64,000 nucleotides of DNA from Sipunculus nudus (GCA_026874595.1 CM049320.1:35188214-35252213); one strand, 5' to 3'; counted from the stretch's first letter, positions 38,201 through 49,497 are shown. The notes: generated by a model not told the origin, from the letters alone. Translations and numbers: made by a program.

Positions 38201-40939
38201 GACGTGTGATCACTATACCTCAGGTGACTTTAGTCAGCTGAGAAAAAAAAGGAAAATTTATCCAATTTGGCCTGATCAGACCTTGACAAATCAGATTTCT
38301 GTCAAAATATAACATTAAATCGATCATTTTTCATGTGTCCATGAAACTGCTTATCAGGGTTTGATTTAGGGGGCGCAGTGGGCGATCCATTCATTTCTGA
38401 TATACCAATACATTACCTGAATACCTAAAGACAGACCTAGATTTTGCATCATAACGCTTTTTATTTTCCCTACCCCAGTTTGCGCATTAGAGTCTAATTT
38501 TTTATTTTACTTTCTACACTGCCGGGGGTGGGGTTGCCCACTCCAATACATCCCTTGCTGCGCCAAGTTCCCGCTTGCCCCATTTAAAAACCCTGTATGC
38601 TTCCCTGCTTGTAGATTAAGTAGATCATGTTCTAAATGAAATGTCGGTTCCCCCCCCCCCCCCCACATTTTTGGCCCAAGGCTGTCAGTGCGACCTTTCT
38701 TTTAGAAATTATGCAGGTCAAATCGATTTGCATGGAACATCCATTGTATTTTCTCTGTCTACATGCCTCTAGTGATAAAGTAAGCCTGATATAGGTCAGT
38801 ATCGTGTAATTTTTAGAGATAGACCAATATATATAGTGCTATTATTTTCAGTGGGAAAGGTAGGAAATATGCTTGTAAGCTTAATATTATATTGATTACC
38901 GTATAAAGAGGTCTATTTTGAAATATCATCATTTGGCGTATTTTTCAACGTGTAATTATATGAGATTGAAATCAGTTCAGTGTTTCGTAATTTGTTCCTG
39001 AAAATAATGATTTGATAATTTTATATCTTAAACTTCATGAAAGTTAAAAATTATATATCCTTTGCTTCTCAGTATATTTGGATCATGATTTATACCATGG
39101 TTTTGAGTAAAACTATAAACACGGTAAGGTGATCTAAAACTACATGCTTACTCACGGTAAGCTTAGAAAAAAAGTATATTGTGGTATAAATATGATCCAT
39201 GTGGCACGCATAATTCTGTTCATCAGTATTTGGTAATGTGTTTGTGTAGTGCAGAATGTGAGTAAAAGTGGGAAAATGGTGAAAATACTACACTGAAAAT
39301 GCATATTTTTTGTATTTTTTTTCCACAATATTCCGCAGCTTGTGAGATGGCAGCAACCTCCCAAGCCCACCACCTTCGCGCGGTTACGCGCCCTCTATCT
39401 CGCAACAACCGGAGGTTGTTCCCCTCAACTTACAAAACCGCATAAAAGCCTATGATTAGACCATAATAGAACTAAGTGTGGTGAACACAGCACGTGTATA
39501 GGCCCCGTTTACAGACATATTCTATACCGCTTTGGATGAATCCAAAGCGCTAGATTTCATTTCGGTCTAACTATATATAGACCAGGAGTGTAGGCGAGTC
39601 TAAATTCAAAATGGAAATTAATTCAAAGTGATGGGAATCACGCAAAGGACGAGTGGGTCCGGTGAGGTACATGGTATTTACACTAAGTGTGCTATCAATT
39701 TTTGCTAATTATATTTGAATAGTATTCTTTATATATACTGTTGATTCATGGCGCAACTAATTTTAGATAAGCTATTTATTAATATATTTAACCAATAACA
39801 CAAATTTCTTGTTAATACTCGCCAAGCATCACAAACAGAATATGACCCATTTTATTTGTTAGCATCGGAGGCACGTTATCTTGTCATTTTCATAATGGTT
39901 TGAAAGAAATGTCTGAACATTTGATAAGACCAGACTAGACACATTTGTTTGTGATGGGTTTTGTCTTGTTGTCTGACTTAAGCTGTAGTCTTATCATTAT
40001 AAACAGTTTACGCAGTTTAAATTCATGTTAAATAAGAAATATTGCCAAGACAATGGTGATGTTCACTGCCGAACAATGAACAGCAATATTGATATGAGTA
40101 AAGGGAAATTTTATATTATGTTTTTACTATTTAATATAATATAATATATTATAATATGACACATTGCTAAAATATAAAATCTCTATGTTATTTTCTGATA
40201 ACGTGATTAAACATTATATATGTAAAGATCCAAAACTAATAGATAAGTAGTATTTGCAAATATTCATATACTCTCTCTGAGAATTTTTATAATAGATCTG
40301 TCATTATATGGTTTTCTTCAAATAATTAACATTATATACTTAATCTTTTGCCCTGCGTGTCTTATATCTTACTCTTGAAGGCATGCATTCTAACGTGTTT
40401 AAGCATACACTTTGAATTAATGACAACCGAAATATTAATCTGCATGCAAATTATAATGTAAATTATTATGCCTTTATATTTGGAAAAATATTAATGTTAA
40501 ATTCGTCAATACAATCGGAAAATATACGTCACGAATAAGTTAACTAAATAAAAAAATGACAGGTATTCACGATATAATTCAATGACAGCTGCTTATAATT
40601 ACATACAGTTGGCATAAAGTCTTATTATGATTTTATCATGAAATAAGAAATAACATACTTTTGACATTATAAGTCTCATCTTGGTACCTAGTTTTAGATG
40701 ACTGACACAACACCACAAACAGAAGAAAGAGTAACTGATATGGTCTGGAAATACAGTATAGTATTAATAATTTACATACAAACAGTTAAACTTACATACA
40801 TAGATATACTTTTTTAGCATGATTTATTAGAAGGGTTTGGAAATAGAAGATTATAGTTCTTGAAATCAAAGTAGGATTATAATCCCAAATTTATTCTTAT
40901 ATTTGAATTAACTGGCTATAAGCAATTATTACGCTGAGC

Positions 40940-40940
<1 letters not shown>
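38200..40940. other. No gene recognised
   Basis: Includes a C-run at 38650-38664, a CpG-rich patch near 39365-39415, and a short hairpin GCTTTGGAT/ATCCAAAGC near 39530-39550. Otherwise AT-rich with no coding signal on either strand. Confidence 0.4.
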
Positions 40941-40941
<1 letters not shown>

Positions 40942-41010
<69 letters not shown>

Positions 41011-41060
41011 AATATATATACATACATATATATATATTTATATATATATAAATATATAAT
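40942..41060. repeat. (TA)n microsatellite
   Basis: An uninterrupted TA run from 40943 to about 40999 followed by interrupted TATATAAATATATACATACA text to 41060. Confidence 0.95.
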
Positions 41061-41931
41061 TCTATTATATGTTATCAATTAAAAATATAAAATTACTTTT
41101 TTATTTATATATAAAAATATAATGGTAGTAAATTTTGTATAATTAGAATTGTCATTGCCCCGCCAATCCGTGTTTCCGTGTATAGCGCTAGACTGCAGTT
41201 GCAGCGCACTGCGCTTAGTATGTAAATAGAACCTCAGCTGAGATCTGGAGCAACCCGCCCTAGATAGATAGTAGACTCGCTTCTACGGCTGTCGAGCCCG
41301 ATCTTTATAGTGTAGACCTAAACTGGGTTCATGTCGTTCAATGCGAACAACTTGGACCATAGAACACAGGTTATGGAAGGACTGTGTTTATCATAACACA
41401 ATTTGATAGACCTGTTCTATTACCTTTTTTTCTAATTTAAAACCATGGTTATAGTAAAACCATGGTTTTATGGTGCCCGCGTGATGATATTTATGGTTCT
41501 TGCCAACCGGAAGTAAACAAGATGAATTCCGTGACTAACTTAGAAAAAAAACCCTTGTTTCTGCTTAATACAGTAGGCAAATGTCGATCGTGGAGAGTAG
41601 GGTGGGTGCAGGGTGAGAGTGAAGGAGCATCGAAAGTTGGTTTGGGAATCATTAGACCCCACTTTAGGGAATATCCCCCTCTCACTTGTTCCCGACCGAC
41701 TGCCAGAGTAATATCACCTGGGCCCCTATAAGTAGATCATATGGGTAGGGAACTAGGGAATTCAATAATGGTTAACGTTCGCCTAGTCTTTGCGTAGTAT
41801 GGGGAATTTAGCTCTCCCAGTAACTCAAATAAGCACGAACTACATACAGTTTACTGCCAAACACCAACAGAGTCGAGCGGTGCTGCCGAAGGAAGCCGTA
41901 AAGCTGTTCCTTGCTCTTCTGTTGTTGTGAT

Positions 41932-42052
41932 CCTCTGTGGTTCTCTTGGTTAGAGCGTAGGTATATATTTTATACAAATAGACGTAGGTATATATTTTAT
42001 ACAAATAGACGGTGAGAGCCCAGCATACGATCGAATCCCGTGAATACTGACT
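41932..42052 (+). repeat. tRNA-like SINE fragment with exact internal 27 bp duplication
   Basis: CTTGGTTAGAGCG (about 41945) resembles the end of an A box and GATCGAATCCC (about 42030) a B box. Between them a 27 bp unit starting CGTAGGTATATATTTTATAC is repeated exactly (41956-41982 and 41983-42009), which is too long for an ordinary tRNA anticodon arm. Best read as a decayed tRNA-derived SINE, not a tRNA gene. Confidence 0.5.
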
Positions 42053-42118
42053 TTTAGTTTCTTCTATAGTTCTTATCTAATGACAAATTCTTCTGCCTTA
42101 TTGTTTGTAAATACAGCT

Positions 42119-42130
42119 TTATATATATAT

Positions 42131-42191
<61 letters not shown>
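42119..42191. repeat. (TA)n microsatellite
   Basis: Nearly perfect TA run, broken once by AA near 42141. Confidence 0.95.
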
Positions 42192-42194
<3 letters not shown>

Positions 42195-42744
42195 AAGGTT
42201 CAGGTAATTGATTTTGATTTAGCCGGCCGGTAAACAACCCCTGCACGAAATAGATTAGCAAATGGCCGACAGATGTCACCAATAGACAGTATATGAAATC
42301 AGGTTGAAGGCATCTGACATGAACAATTTTAGGCCTTTACTGCGTTTCAGAACAATCAGACTCCACCCCTCTTTCAGTCAAGGGCAGGAGGGGCAGATCC
42401 AGGAGTTTTCAGCTGGGGGAGGGGGGCTAGGAAAAGAAAATCGTTGTAAAATGAATTATAACATATAAGATTAGTATTTTGACAATTTTCCAACTTTTAC
42501 TCACGTGCTGCCTCACACAAAAACAATACCAAATATATCATTACAGAATCATGCGTGCCAAAGTGATAATATTTATACCTTAATATAGTATTTTACAAAG
42601 ATTAATCGAACTAGAGAACACGTCACCGTGTTTATAATTTTACTCAATACCACAGGCGTGCATGGTATGAAGCATGAATCATATTTATTGAGAGAGATAT
42701 ATAATTTTCTATGTTCATAAAGTTTAAGATGTAATTATAAAATC

Positions 42745-42745
<1 letters not shown>

Positions 42746-42801
<56 letters not shown>
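42746..42801. repeat. (TA)n microsatellite
   Basis: Uninterrupted TA run of about 55 bp. Confidence 0.95.
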
Positions 42802-42805
<4 letters not shown>

Positions 42806-42950
42806 TAAAAGTAGAAACCATGGACAAGTTTGAGGTGAAAGTAAAATGCAGACTGAAGAGTCATAAAATTCATATTATGATATTTAGAATTTTGAAATGA
42901 TTTGTTTTCCTCTTCCCAATTTGGACTTAACACCATCTGAATGATCTCTC

Positions 42951-42951
<1 letters not shown>

Positions 42952-43002
<51 letters not shown>
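42952..43002. repeat. (TC)n(TA)n compound microsatellite
   Basis: TC run from about 42954 to 42982 continuing directly into TA repeats to 43002. Confidence 0.95.
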
Positions 43003-43136
43003 GCGAACGTTCCCAACGTTCCGAAGTCTTTGCACTTCGAAACCTCCTGTGTTAATAAACTATAGTTGGTCTATCTAAAAGGCGTTACTGTTTATCTTAA
43101 CTTTCGCTTCAACTACAGACTAACACGGCTATACCA

Positions 43137-43138
<2 letters not shown>
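43003..43138 (+). repeat. SINE 3'-tail-like segment between two (TA)n tracts
   Basis: TAAACTATAGTTGGTCTATC (about 43055), then AAAAGGCGTTAC, and the end CTACAGACTAACACGGCTAT (about 43112-43131). GTTGGTCT can pair with AGACTAAC. From memory, an ACAGACTAACACGGCTAC tail preceded by GTTAGTCT and a GGTGCCAC-like word occurs in SINEs of reptiles and other animals. The resemblance in order of parts is good but unverified. Confidence 0.45.

Positions 43139-43212
<74 letters not shown>
43138..43212. repeat. (TA)n microsatellite
   Basis: Uninterrupted TA run of about 75 bp, the longest in the window. Confidence 0.95.
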
Positions 43213-43218
<6 letters not shown>

Positions 43219-45275
43219 ATTCAGATAATGTTGTGGGCTTATAATTTCGTGGTTTTTTGTGCAAAAAGCATATCGTTGGGTATTTAAATTCGTGGAAAGA
43301 GAATGCAAATGCTAGTAGTCCGTGTTTTTTTTAATATGTACATCTACGCAATGAAGACGAGAACATATACACATGTAATACACCGGTGGCTCGACTGAGA
43401 TGCTTGTCACACGCTGCGCCTGTACCACAGTCAATCCATCAGTGTTGTGCAAACAAGTCCCGCCCGGCCCGAGCATAACATAGTAACAAGGGAATTAATC
43501 GGCCGTGAGCAACACGTGTCGGCCGATATCACACCTGATCACACCATGTCCTCAGAAAAGGAAGCCAAAACTTTATCGGAGGAAAAATGAAAAGAAACCG
43601 CCCACATGAAAGTGTTTAGCTGATGTTGATCAAGTTCATGGCGGTAGTAACAAGTAGCTTCTGAAAATTTGGCATCCGTAGTTCCAGGAATGTCAGGGCT
43701 AACGCATACGGAGACGCCATGCCTCACCTAGTCAAAGCCAATATCATTCGACAGATACATCCAGTCGCTTGTATCCCACGTTATATTTGTAAAATGTAAT
43801 TCTATGTGTGGGTAAATTCGTGAATAAAAAAGGGAGCATTCACATATGTGCCATTGCGTATAGTCGGGGGAAGTATATGCCGTAAAGCTGATCGTCGCTA
43901 AATGTTTAAATTCTGTCAGATTAGCGGTTAGTCAGAGTATCTAGTCATATGTGAATTCATAGAACGTTTTGTGTGTGTTTGTGTAAGGGGGGGGGGGTGT
44001 CCTAAGACACGGTGCGTTTCCTTGAAGACAGTCCTATTGTTAATGGTAAGATAAAAACTAGTATTTATGCTAATGTATGAGAAAAACATACTGAGTTTAT
44101 AGTTATTGTCATTTAAAGTCATTGCGATGTCTATTACCCATTGTAAAGTTACTTCGGTGCAGGTGCTATAAGGACGAACAAATAAACAGCCTTTCTCACC
44201 TGAGGTAGATTGGTTGACTTTGTTTTTAAGCACTTATGAAACCCCACCCGATTTCATCCATTGCAAATTGCCCCCGTCACCACAAATCAAAAATGGACCC
44301 ATTATGAGGGGTGAAATCTTGAAATTTCCATAATTCCATTAATAAGTGATATATAAACACATTTAAGATGTCGTTCCTAAATGACTTAATGATATCAGTT
44401 CGTTTTGCGATACTTCTTAATTAATGAAAGGTGCATATCATGCAGTGGCTTACTACGCCCCATGACCAGGCAAGGAAACCCTTAATTACCCATATCCTGT
44501 GCCCTGAATATTGAAATAGGAATGTTCGGTTAGTTTCGTCCACATGAGAGCCTATTACTAGTGAATGGAACCATGCGTTGGGTTTGTCAGACATATCAAA
44601 TTATCTTATTGGCCATTCCTTTCCTATTTTAGATTGTTTTTCGATTGTCATTGTGATTGCGTGGATTAACAAAAGATTTCACACCTAATCAAGCATCCGT
44701 TGCTAAAGTTTGATAAAGATAAAGGACCTTCTATGATACTTTAAGGACAAAATGGAGTAGAGCAAAATGGTACCATTTTTAAGCTCTACGTTTTCCAAGG
44801 ATCTCGCCATAGACTTAAACAGGCATCTTATAATCAATCATGGACTTCGCATCAGAAGTGTAAATATATGTTAATATCAGGATTTGCATTTTTACCACAC
44901 ACAGCTTTGGTTTCAACTGAATATAACTGTCAAATTCTAATATTTGTTGAATGCATCTCTCATTATCTCTCTCTCTCTGTACAGCCGGCGACTGTTGTAT
45001 GCATAAGAACGGTTTAACATTGTTATCCATACTATAATTTTCGTTTCACTGATTCTAGAACATGATAAGAACACATTAGTATCACGTTAATAAATGGTAT
45101 ATTATAAATGTATAATAAAACCATTGTCACAGACATAATGTCTCGTAAATGGTTGGCTCACGTATTGTTTTTCCCTACGTTTGCAGGTGTTTTTTCCAAC
45201 ACCAATCCATGTATGCAAATTTTTCATGGCACCTCGCCCTAGAATAAACAAAATAAAATCTTTATATTGAAAGAG
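43212..45275. other. No gene recognised downstream of gene 2
   Basis: CpG-richer patch at 43380-43720, a G-run at 43987-43996, and a 16 bp palindrome AAAATGGTACCATTTT at 44764-44779. A possible acceptor near 45060 (minus; TATCATGTTCTAG followed by AATCAGTGA) could end gene 2 with two residues and a stop if the TM exon is spliced at 45512; otherwise nothing coding is seen. Confidence 0.35.
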
Positions 45276-45277
45276 TC

Positions 45278-45283
45278 TTTATT
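45278..45283 (-). terminator. Poly-A signal of gene 2 (AATAAA)
   Basis: AATAAA on the minus strand, about 215 bases after the TAA at 45500-45498. Fits a short 3' UTR for the read-through form of the TM exon. Confidence 0.5.
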
Positions 45284-45497
45284 GAAAGATACATTATTAA
45301 GTCTGTTATTAACGTAATAAAGGCAGTTGTTCTCCAATTTGCTGTTCTGTGTTACCATTGTTTCCTATGACATAATACTCTGAGAAGGAAAAGCATAACA
45401 GGAACAACTTTCTCCATATAAAAAGGTTTAACTGTGCCTTTAACCTTTTTTTTTCACTGATACCAATTCACCGTAAAAAGGTTAATATATTGATACT

Positions 45498-45625
45498 TTA
45501 AAACAAGCCTACCTGTTTACAAAAACACTTTACAAGGTACACAGCCAACACAGTCGCAGCAAATAACCCCTGTACAGCCGTAAAAACAACGAAGGCTCGA
45601 AGCATATATGTCATGGTGGAACATT
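45498..45625 (-). CDS. Gene 2 exon: transmembrane segment and stop
   Basis: Acceptor ACATTTTACAG ending at 45626; begins ECSTMTYMLRA and continues with FVVFTAVQGLFAATVLAVYL, V, then KCFCKQVGLF and TAA. About 21 uncharged residues followed by Lys/Cys fit a stop-transfer segment. A donor-like CAG|GTAGGC lies before the stop at 45512, so a longer tail by splicing is possible. Confidence 0.7.
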
Positions 45626-48600
45626 CTGTAAAATGTATTCACATCAATGCCAACGTCAAGATACATTTGTAAATAACTGGGTGAGGAAATTTGAAAACAT
45701 GGTAGCAATGAAAAATTAAATATCCTTTCCTAAGTTGAAAATATAATTATTGAAGATCACTACTCTTTGTTGTGCGCTCGTGATTTACCTTCATGCGGCG
45801 CCTGGTGAGGACCTGGGGCACTGGACAGCTCTTGCTTGCACTCGGTCCTCTCGGGGGCTTATATAGATAAAGCACAATTTTAAAAGGAAACACCAGAGAA
45901 TAATGTGCAAAGTAAAGCGTTTACGTTTACCATTTAACCAGTCAAATTGATTCGTTCTCTTTTTATACTTACGTGAGGCACATACATATGGGAAAGACAG
46001 GTTACAACTGACAATCTTAAAAATCAGTGTAGATGGACCTCCCGTTTCCTCAGCCTTAATAATTCCACAACCTCGGTCTTTTATTTGTTTTGTATTCCGG
46101 AAAGCATCAGCCGAAAAAGCCTTTAATTCTGCAAATCACAACATTCTCTCTGTGTACAAGTGCGAATAGAATAAATACTTATGTTTGACAAAGTGCGAGT
46201 GAGCTTCCACAGTGAACAGTAAAACAGGTAAAAAGGATAATACCTCGCTTGCTAGCTCCAAACCACACATCAGCAGTCAGAGGAATATGCATTTTCTTCA
46301 AATATGTTATTGTTTGTTTAACTGACAATTCTGCCACCGAGGAATTGTTTCGTTTACAGTCCGTTCTAGCCTGATACCAATCTTTCTTGTCCTTTGTGTA
46401 TTTGTAACACTTGACGTGATCACATTCACCAGTTCCATCACAGCCTCTGCATTGATTATCTGATTAATTGTGAAGGGTGTAAATCAATGTAACAATGGAA
46501 ATTGAAATGGCACATATAATTTCAATACCATTACGTTTATTCAGCTATCAAAAATTTATGACAATAACATTTATACCTATTTTTTATGTAAAAGTGGGTA
46601 ACTGAACAAAATTTTTATTTAAATTTTCTATATCCATAGTTGTTGTACCGTTTAATTTACATATGGCATAAACTCCAGACGGGTACTCCTCATAACATCT
46701 GGTTGGCGCCAGTCTTCCCAAGCTAATAGTAGCACAAGGAGCATCAGTGAATTCATCTTTGTTCGCTGTAAAGTTAAATGTAAGTCGGTAAATATAACAC
46801 TCAGATCTCTGTTTTTCATATATTTCATCATTTACAAAATTCGTACTATGACATCTACTGGCAACTAAAGTAGAAATAGTATAAAAAAATTGAATAGGGA
46901 AAATACAAGCCGTAGCATATTATTAGTGATACCTGATGACGTCCAATTTCCAGATGTGTATTCTTCCTTTTCTTTTTCTGCAGCATTAGTCCATACTGCC
47001 GTTAAATTTCTTCTATTCATTTCATCCAACAATAAATTCGACGTCACATCAGATTCTGCAGGAAGACCACCTTTGTCTTCGCATATGTCATGAGCATTTT
47101 CTATGGTTGTTGTTGATATTATGTTTGGACTACTGACGACCAGACCGACACAGGCTGAAAGGTAAGGAACAGGTTTGACCATTAAATAGTCAGGACTTGG
47201 TACTACATTAAGAAATACACCGAACACGTATATAATCCATAAAAGAAATAATTGTTACTACATTATTTTAGTGTGATGGTATAGACAGGGAAAATCCGAC
47301 AAGGACTGATCTTTGGGATGTCAAACTTTTCTCGGTAGTTTATTATGCGAGATTTCTGTGGAATCAAACACGGCCTGATGTCCATTCATGTCTTGCATAA
47401 ATAATGAGCTCATTTATATGTTTTGATAAATTATACATTACGTTTAATATCAACATTTGTATAAATTATGACAACAATATATATTATTTGTAAAATATGG
47501 TTTTTAACAAGATGGTCACATAATGCGCATAATAAATATTTAAATATGCAGGGACTTTGAATGTGCCTTGTAAATTCATATATATATAAATCATTTTCGA
47601 AGAGTTTGATTTTTTGCCTAATAATTTAGATTATTTACTTACTTTAACATATTATCGGCAAAAAGGCTGCCAAGGCGGATGATTTGATTTGTATATAGAT
47701 TATATGCCTGCATAATTATTTTTCTGTGTAGTTTTGACGTTATAATCGGTAGGTCTAGTCATTATGCAAACTTAAATAGCTGATTTTCATATTTCAATTA
47801 ATTCTGCAGAAAATATAAACATTTGTGATATTTGCATTATTACAAGGTGGTGTTTTTGTTAAAGTTATACATTATTATAAGTATAACAAATATCAACAGT
47901 AAGTTTGTATAATTTATTAATTTAATTTGCCGAATATGGTTTTAAACAAGATGTTTCCATTAGTAAGGGGCAAACATAAATGTTTAATAACGGGGTGTCA
48001 ACGGTCCCCTTTTTAGTTCTAAGGTAAAAGTATTTTTTCAACAAACCACTTAGCCCAGGCTCTAACAATTTCATTAGATATTTTATATAATTATGATCTA
48101 GATCAACCTGTGGACAATTTTGTGGAATATTTTTATTAATTATAAAGTACTTTGACGCAAATCAATTTTTAACCATCGAAATTTCATCTTGTTGAAATAG
48201 TAAGGCCACCACGCCATTTTGAATTAACATAACTTGCATATTTATTCATTTCGATTCATATGTTATTGTAAATAAAAATTTATCATTAAATACTAAATTG
48301 TTTTATGATGACATAGTGTCAAAGTCCTTTCGTTGGTAGTAAATCATTTTCTCCGTAGAATCCCCTGAAGCCAAAGGCCTGCTCTTATTGCCTATAGTTA
48401 AGATAATTAGCACATTATGCGTGATTATGAGGTAACCACTCATGACCCATATTATAAATAATGTTTATTACTTGTGATTTTTCCTTAAGCAGATCAATAA
48501 TTAACCATAAAAACATAATATGAAGCTGTCAAAACATTATAATGTAAACTGGTCATATGTGTAATTTTCCTCAAACTCCAGGCATTTCTGACATCATTAC

Positions 48601-49064
48601 ATTTGAGCTTGAATGGGAAGATGGTTTTTGTAGCCATTGAAAACTGGAATCACACGAATGTAGGAAAGGTCATACATTTTGTCTTTTTAGGACGGACTGA
48701 TTTTCGTCATTTAACGTAAATCAGCACTTCCATCTTTCCAAAGTGACATTTCATTAGGAGCGGGGCCACCAGTTTGTAATAATTTGAACCTAAGCGCAAG
48801 CTATTGCAAAATAGAGCAAAATTGAACAATAGAGTTTTGACGCTCGAAACTAACAAACTCTCATCTTAGAGTGACACCACATATACAATGAGTAACGCAA
48901 ATACCTGTAATAGTGAAACTGGCGGATCTAGCGGCATCTGTAACTGCACTGTCAACAGTGGTCTCGCGTATAGCGCAGCCACTATACAACAGGATTATTC
49001 TGTATGGCACTCTCTGTTCAAATCTCCTATTTGTGAAGTTATCAAGTGACTTAAAAGGATAGAT
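45498..49064 (-). CDS. Gene 2: two-CTLD membrane protein (multi-exon model, 5' incomplete)
   Basis: Exons on the minus strand: 49064-48905, 47154-46933, 46765-46649, 46459-46244, 46128-45973, 45857-45789 and 45625-45498. Joined they give 355 residues and a stop with no break; internal introns are all phase 1 with GT/AG borders. Order of parts: a partial exon with a VWA-like strand-helix-strand pattern, CTLD 1 (CVGL to AICKL), CTLD 2 (after a Cys-rich NQCRGCDGTGEC linker), a short PERTEC linker, and a hydrophobic segment FVVFTAVQGLFAATVLAVYL followed by KCFCK, so a type I membrane protein with a tiny cytoplasmic tail. Possible N-glycosylation sites: NFT, NLT, NWT, NSS, NLS. The start exon and signal peptide are not placed. 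Family roles (adhesion, recognition) are inference. Confidence 0.78.
45789..45857 (-). CDS. Gene 2 exon: short extracellular linker
   Basis: Acceptor CTATATAAG ending at 45858, donor TGAAG|GTAAAT at 45788-45787; 69 bp, phase 1-1. Reads PERTECKQELSSAPGPHQ and APHE: Pro-rich, likely extended stalk between CTLD 2 and the membrane. Confidence 0.6.
45973..46128 (-). CDS. Gene 2 exon: CTLD 2 C-terminal half
   Basis: Acceptor TGATTTGCAG at 46138-46129, donor CTCAC|GTAAGT at 45972-45967; 156 bp, phase 1-1. Reads LKAFSADAFRNTKQIKDRGC, GIIKAEETGG, then IVSCNLSFPYVCAS. GC, SC and YVC complete the domain. Confidence 0.82.
46244..46459 (-). CDS. Gene 2 exon: Cys-rich linker and CTLD 2 N-terminal half
   Basis: Acceptor TTAATCAG at 46467-46460, donor AAGCGAG|GTATTA at 46243-46242; 216 bp, phase 1-1. 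Reads NQCRGCDGTGECDHVK, then CYKYTKDKKDWYQARTDC, VAELSVKQT and ADVWFGASKR. CYkY....dWyqAr..C followed by VWFGAS is a textbook CTLD opening. Confidence 0.85.
46649..46765 (-). CDS. Gene 2 exon: CTLD 1 C-terminal half
   Basis: Acceptor TTAACTTTACAG ending at 46766, donor AACG|GTACAA at 46648-46647; 117 bp, phase 1-1. Reads NKDEFTDAPCATISLGRLAP, TRCYEEYPSGVYAICKL. PC, TRC and AIC supply the last three CTLD cysteines. Found by joining frames; too short to stand out as an open frame. Confidence 0.8.
46933..47154 (-). CDS. Gene 2 exon: CTLD 1 N-terminal half
   Basis: Acceptor TACCTTTCAG at 47164-47155, donor CATCAG|GTATCA at 46932-46931; 222 bp, phase 1-1. Reads CVGLVVSSPNIISTTTIENA, HDICEDKGGLPAE, then NLTAVWTNAAEKEKEEY and GNWTSS. 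A..iC...gGlpA with a later WTNA and GNW is the CTLD first half. Open frame continues on both sides into intron sequence; splice sites and phase set the limits. Confidence 0.82.
47160..48640. other. Gene 2 intron between VWA-like exon and CTLD 1
   Basis: AT-rich intron sequence. No further exon with fitting phase was recognised. Confidence 0.4.
48650..48740 (+). repeat. Dispersed repeat with near-palindromic core, copy 1
   Basis: TCACACGAATGTA (48650 on) and GACTGATTTTCGTCATTTAA, CGTAAATCAGCAC (to 48725) match 51584-51675 in the same order and orientation. The core GATTTNCGTCATTTAACGTA plus AATC is close to self-complementary. Confidence 0.55.
48905..49064 (-). CDS. Gene 2 exon: VWA-like C-terminal part (partial domain)
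   Basis: Acceptor ACCATATTAG at 49074-49065 preceded by a T-run; donor ATTACAG|GTATTT at 48904-48903; 160 bp, phase 0 to phase 1. It encodes SLDNFTNRRFEQRVPYRIIL and on to GCAIRETTVDSAVTDAARSA, SFTIT. The layout (F...R...VPYRIILL, short loop with G, amphipathic helix, strand) resembles a von Willebrand A domain around its TDG strand, but the usual TDG is LYSG and no partner exon with DxSxS was found. A stop lies just before the acceptor, so it cannot be a first exon. Exon status is moderately supported by phase; VWA identity is tentative. Confidence 0.45.
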
Positions 49065-49497
49065 CTAATATGGTATTAAAAAACATATCAGGCTCTTGCG
49101 TCAATCGTGTCCAAGAGCGCTTGTTACTCAGAATGTGCATTCAAATGGTTAGCCACACAAGACATCACAAACCCATTTAGTGGGGAGGACTTTGGACTGT
49201 TATATTCAATATCAGCCCGCTCAGATTAACTTCCTGCAATCTACTTATGCTAAACAAACTAACTGTGAAAGGAATGTCCATGATGCTGCCCAGTTGTTCG
49301 GAAGTCTAGAACAAAACTATGGTTTATTCAATGACACTTCATTGAAAAATATATTTTATTCTGTACTTTACATGACTTTGTTATTAAAGTGAACTTTGAC
49401 AAATCTAGCTTAAATCCAGAATATTCAATAGAATATACTGGATAACTTATTAATTCATGTGGTGACAATGACTAGGTGTGGCTTCGCATAACGAAGG

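Noticed and set aside
41462-41731. An 89-codon plus frame as a gene
   Set aside because: Opposite-strand frame of similar length, no motif, no splice context; located between repeats.
41932-42052. A functional tRNA gene
   Set aside because: A and B box remnants are separated by a 54 bp direct duplication, and the acceptor stem does not pair.
44764-44779. 16 bp palindrome AAAATGGTACCATTTT as a regulatory site
   Set aside because: Short palindromes of this size are expected by chance in a 64 kb AT-rich window; nothing nearby supports a role.
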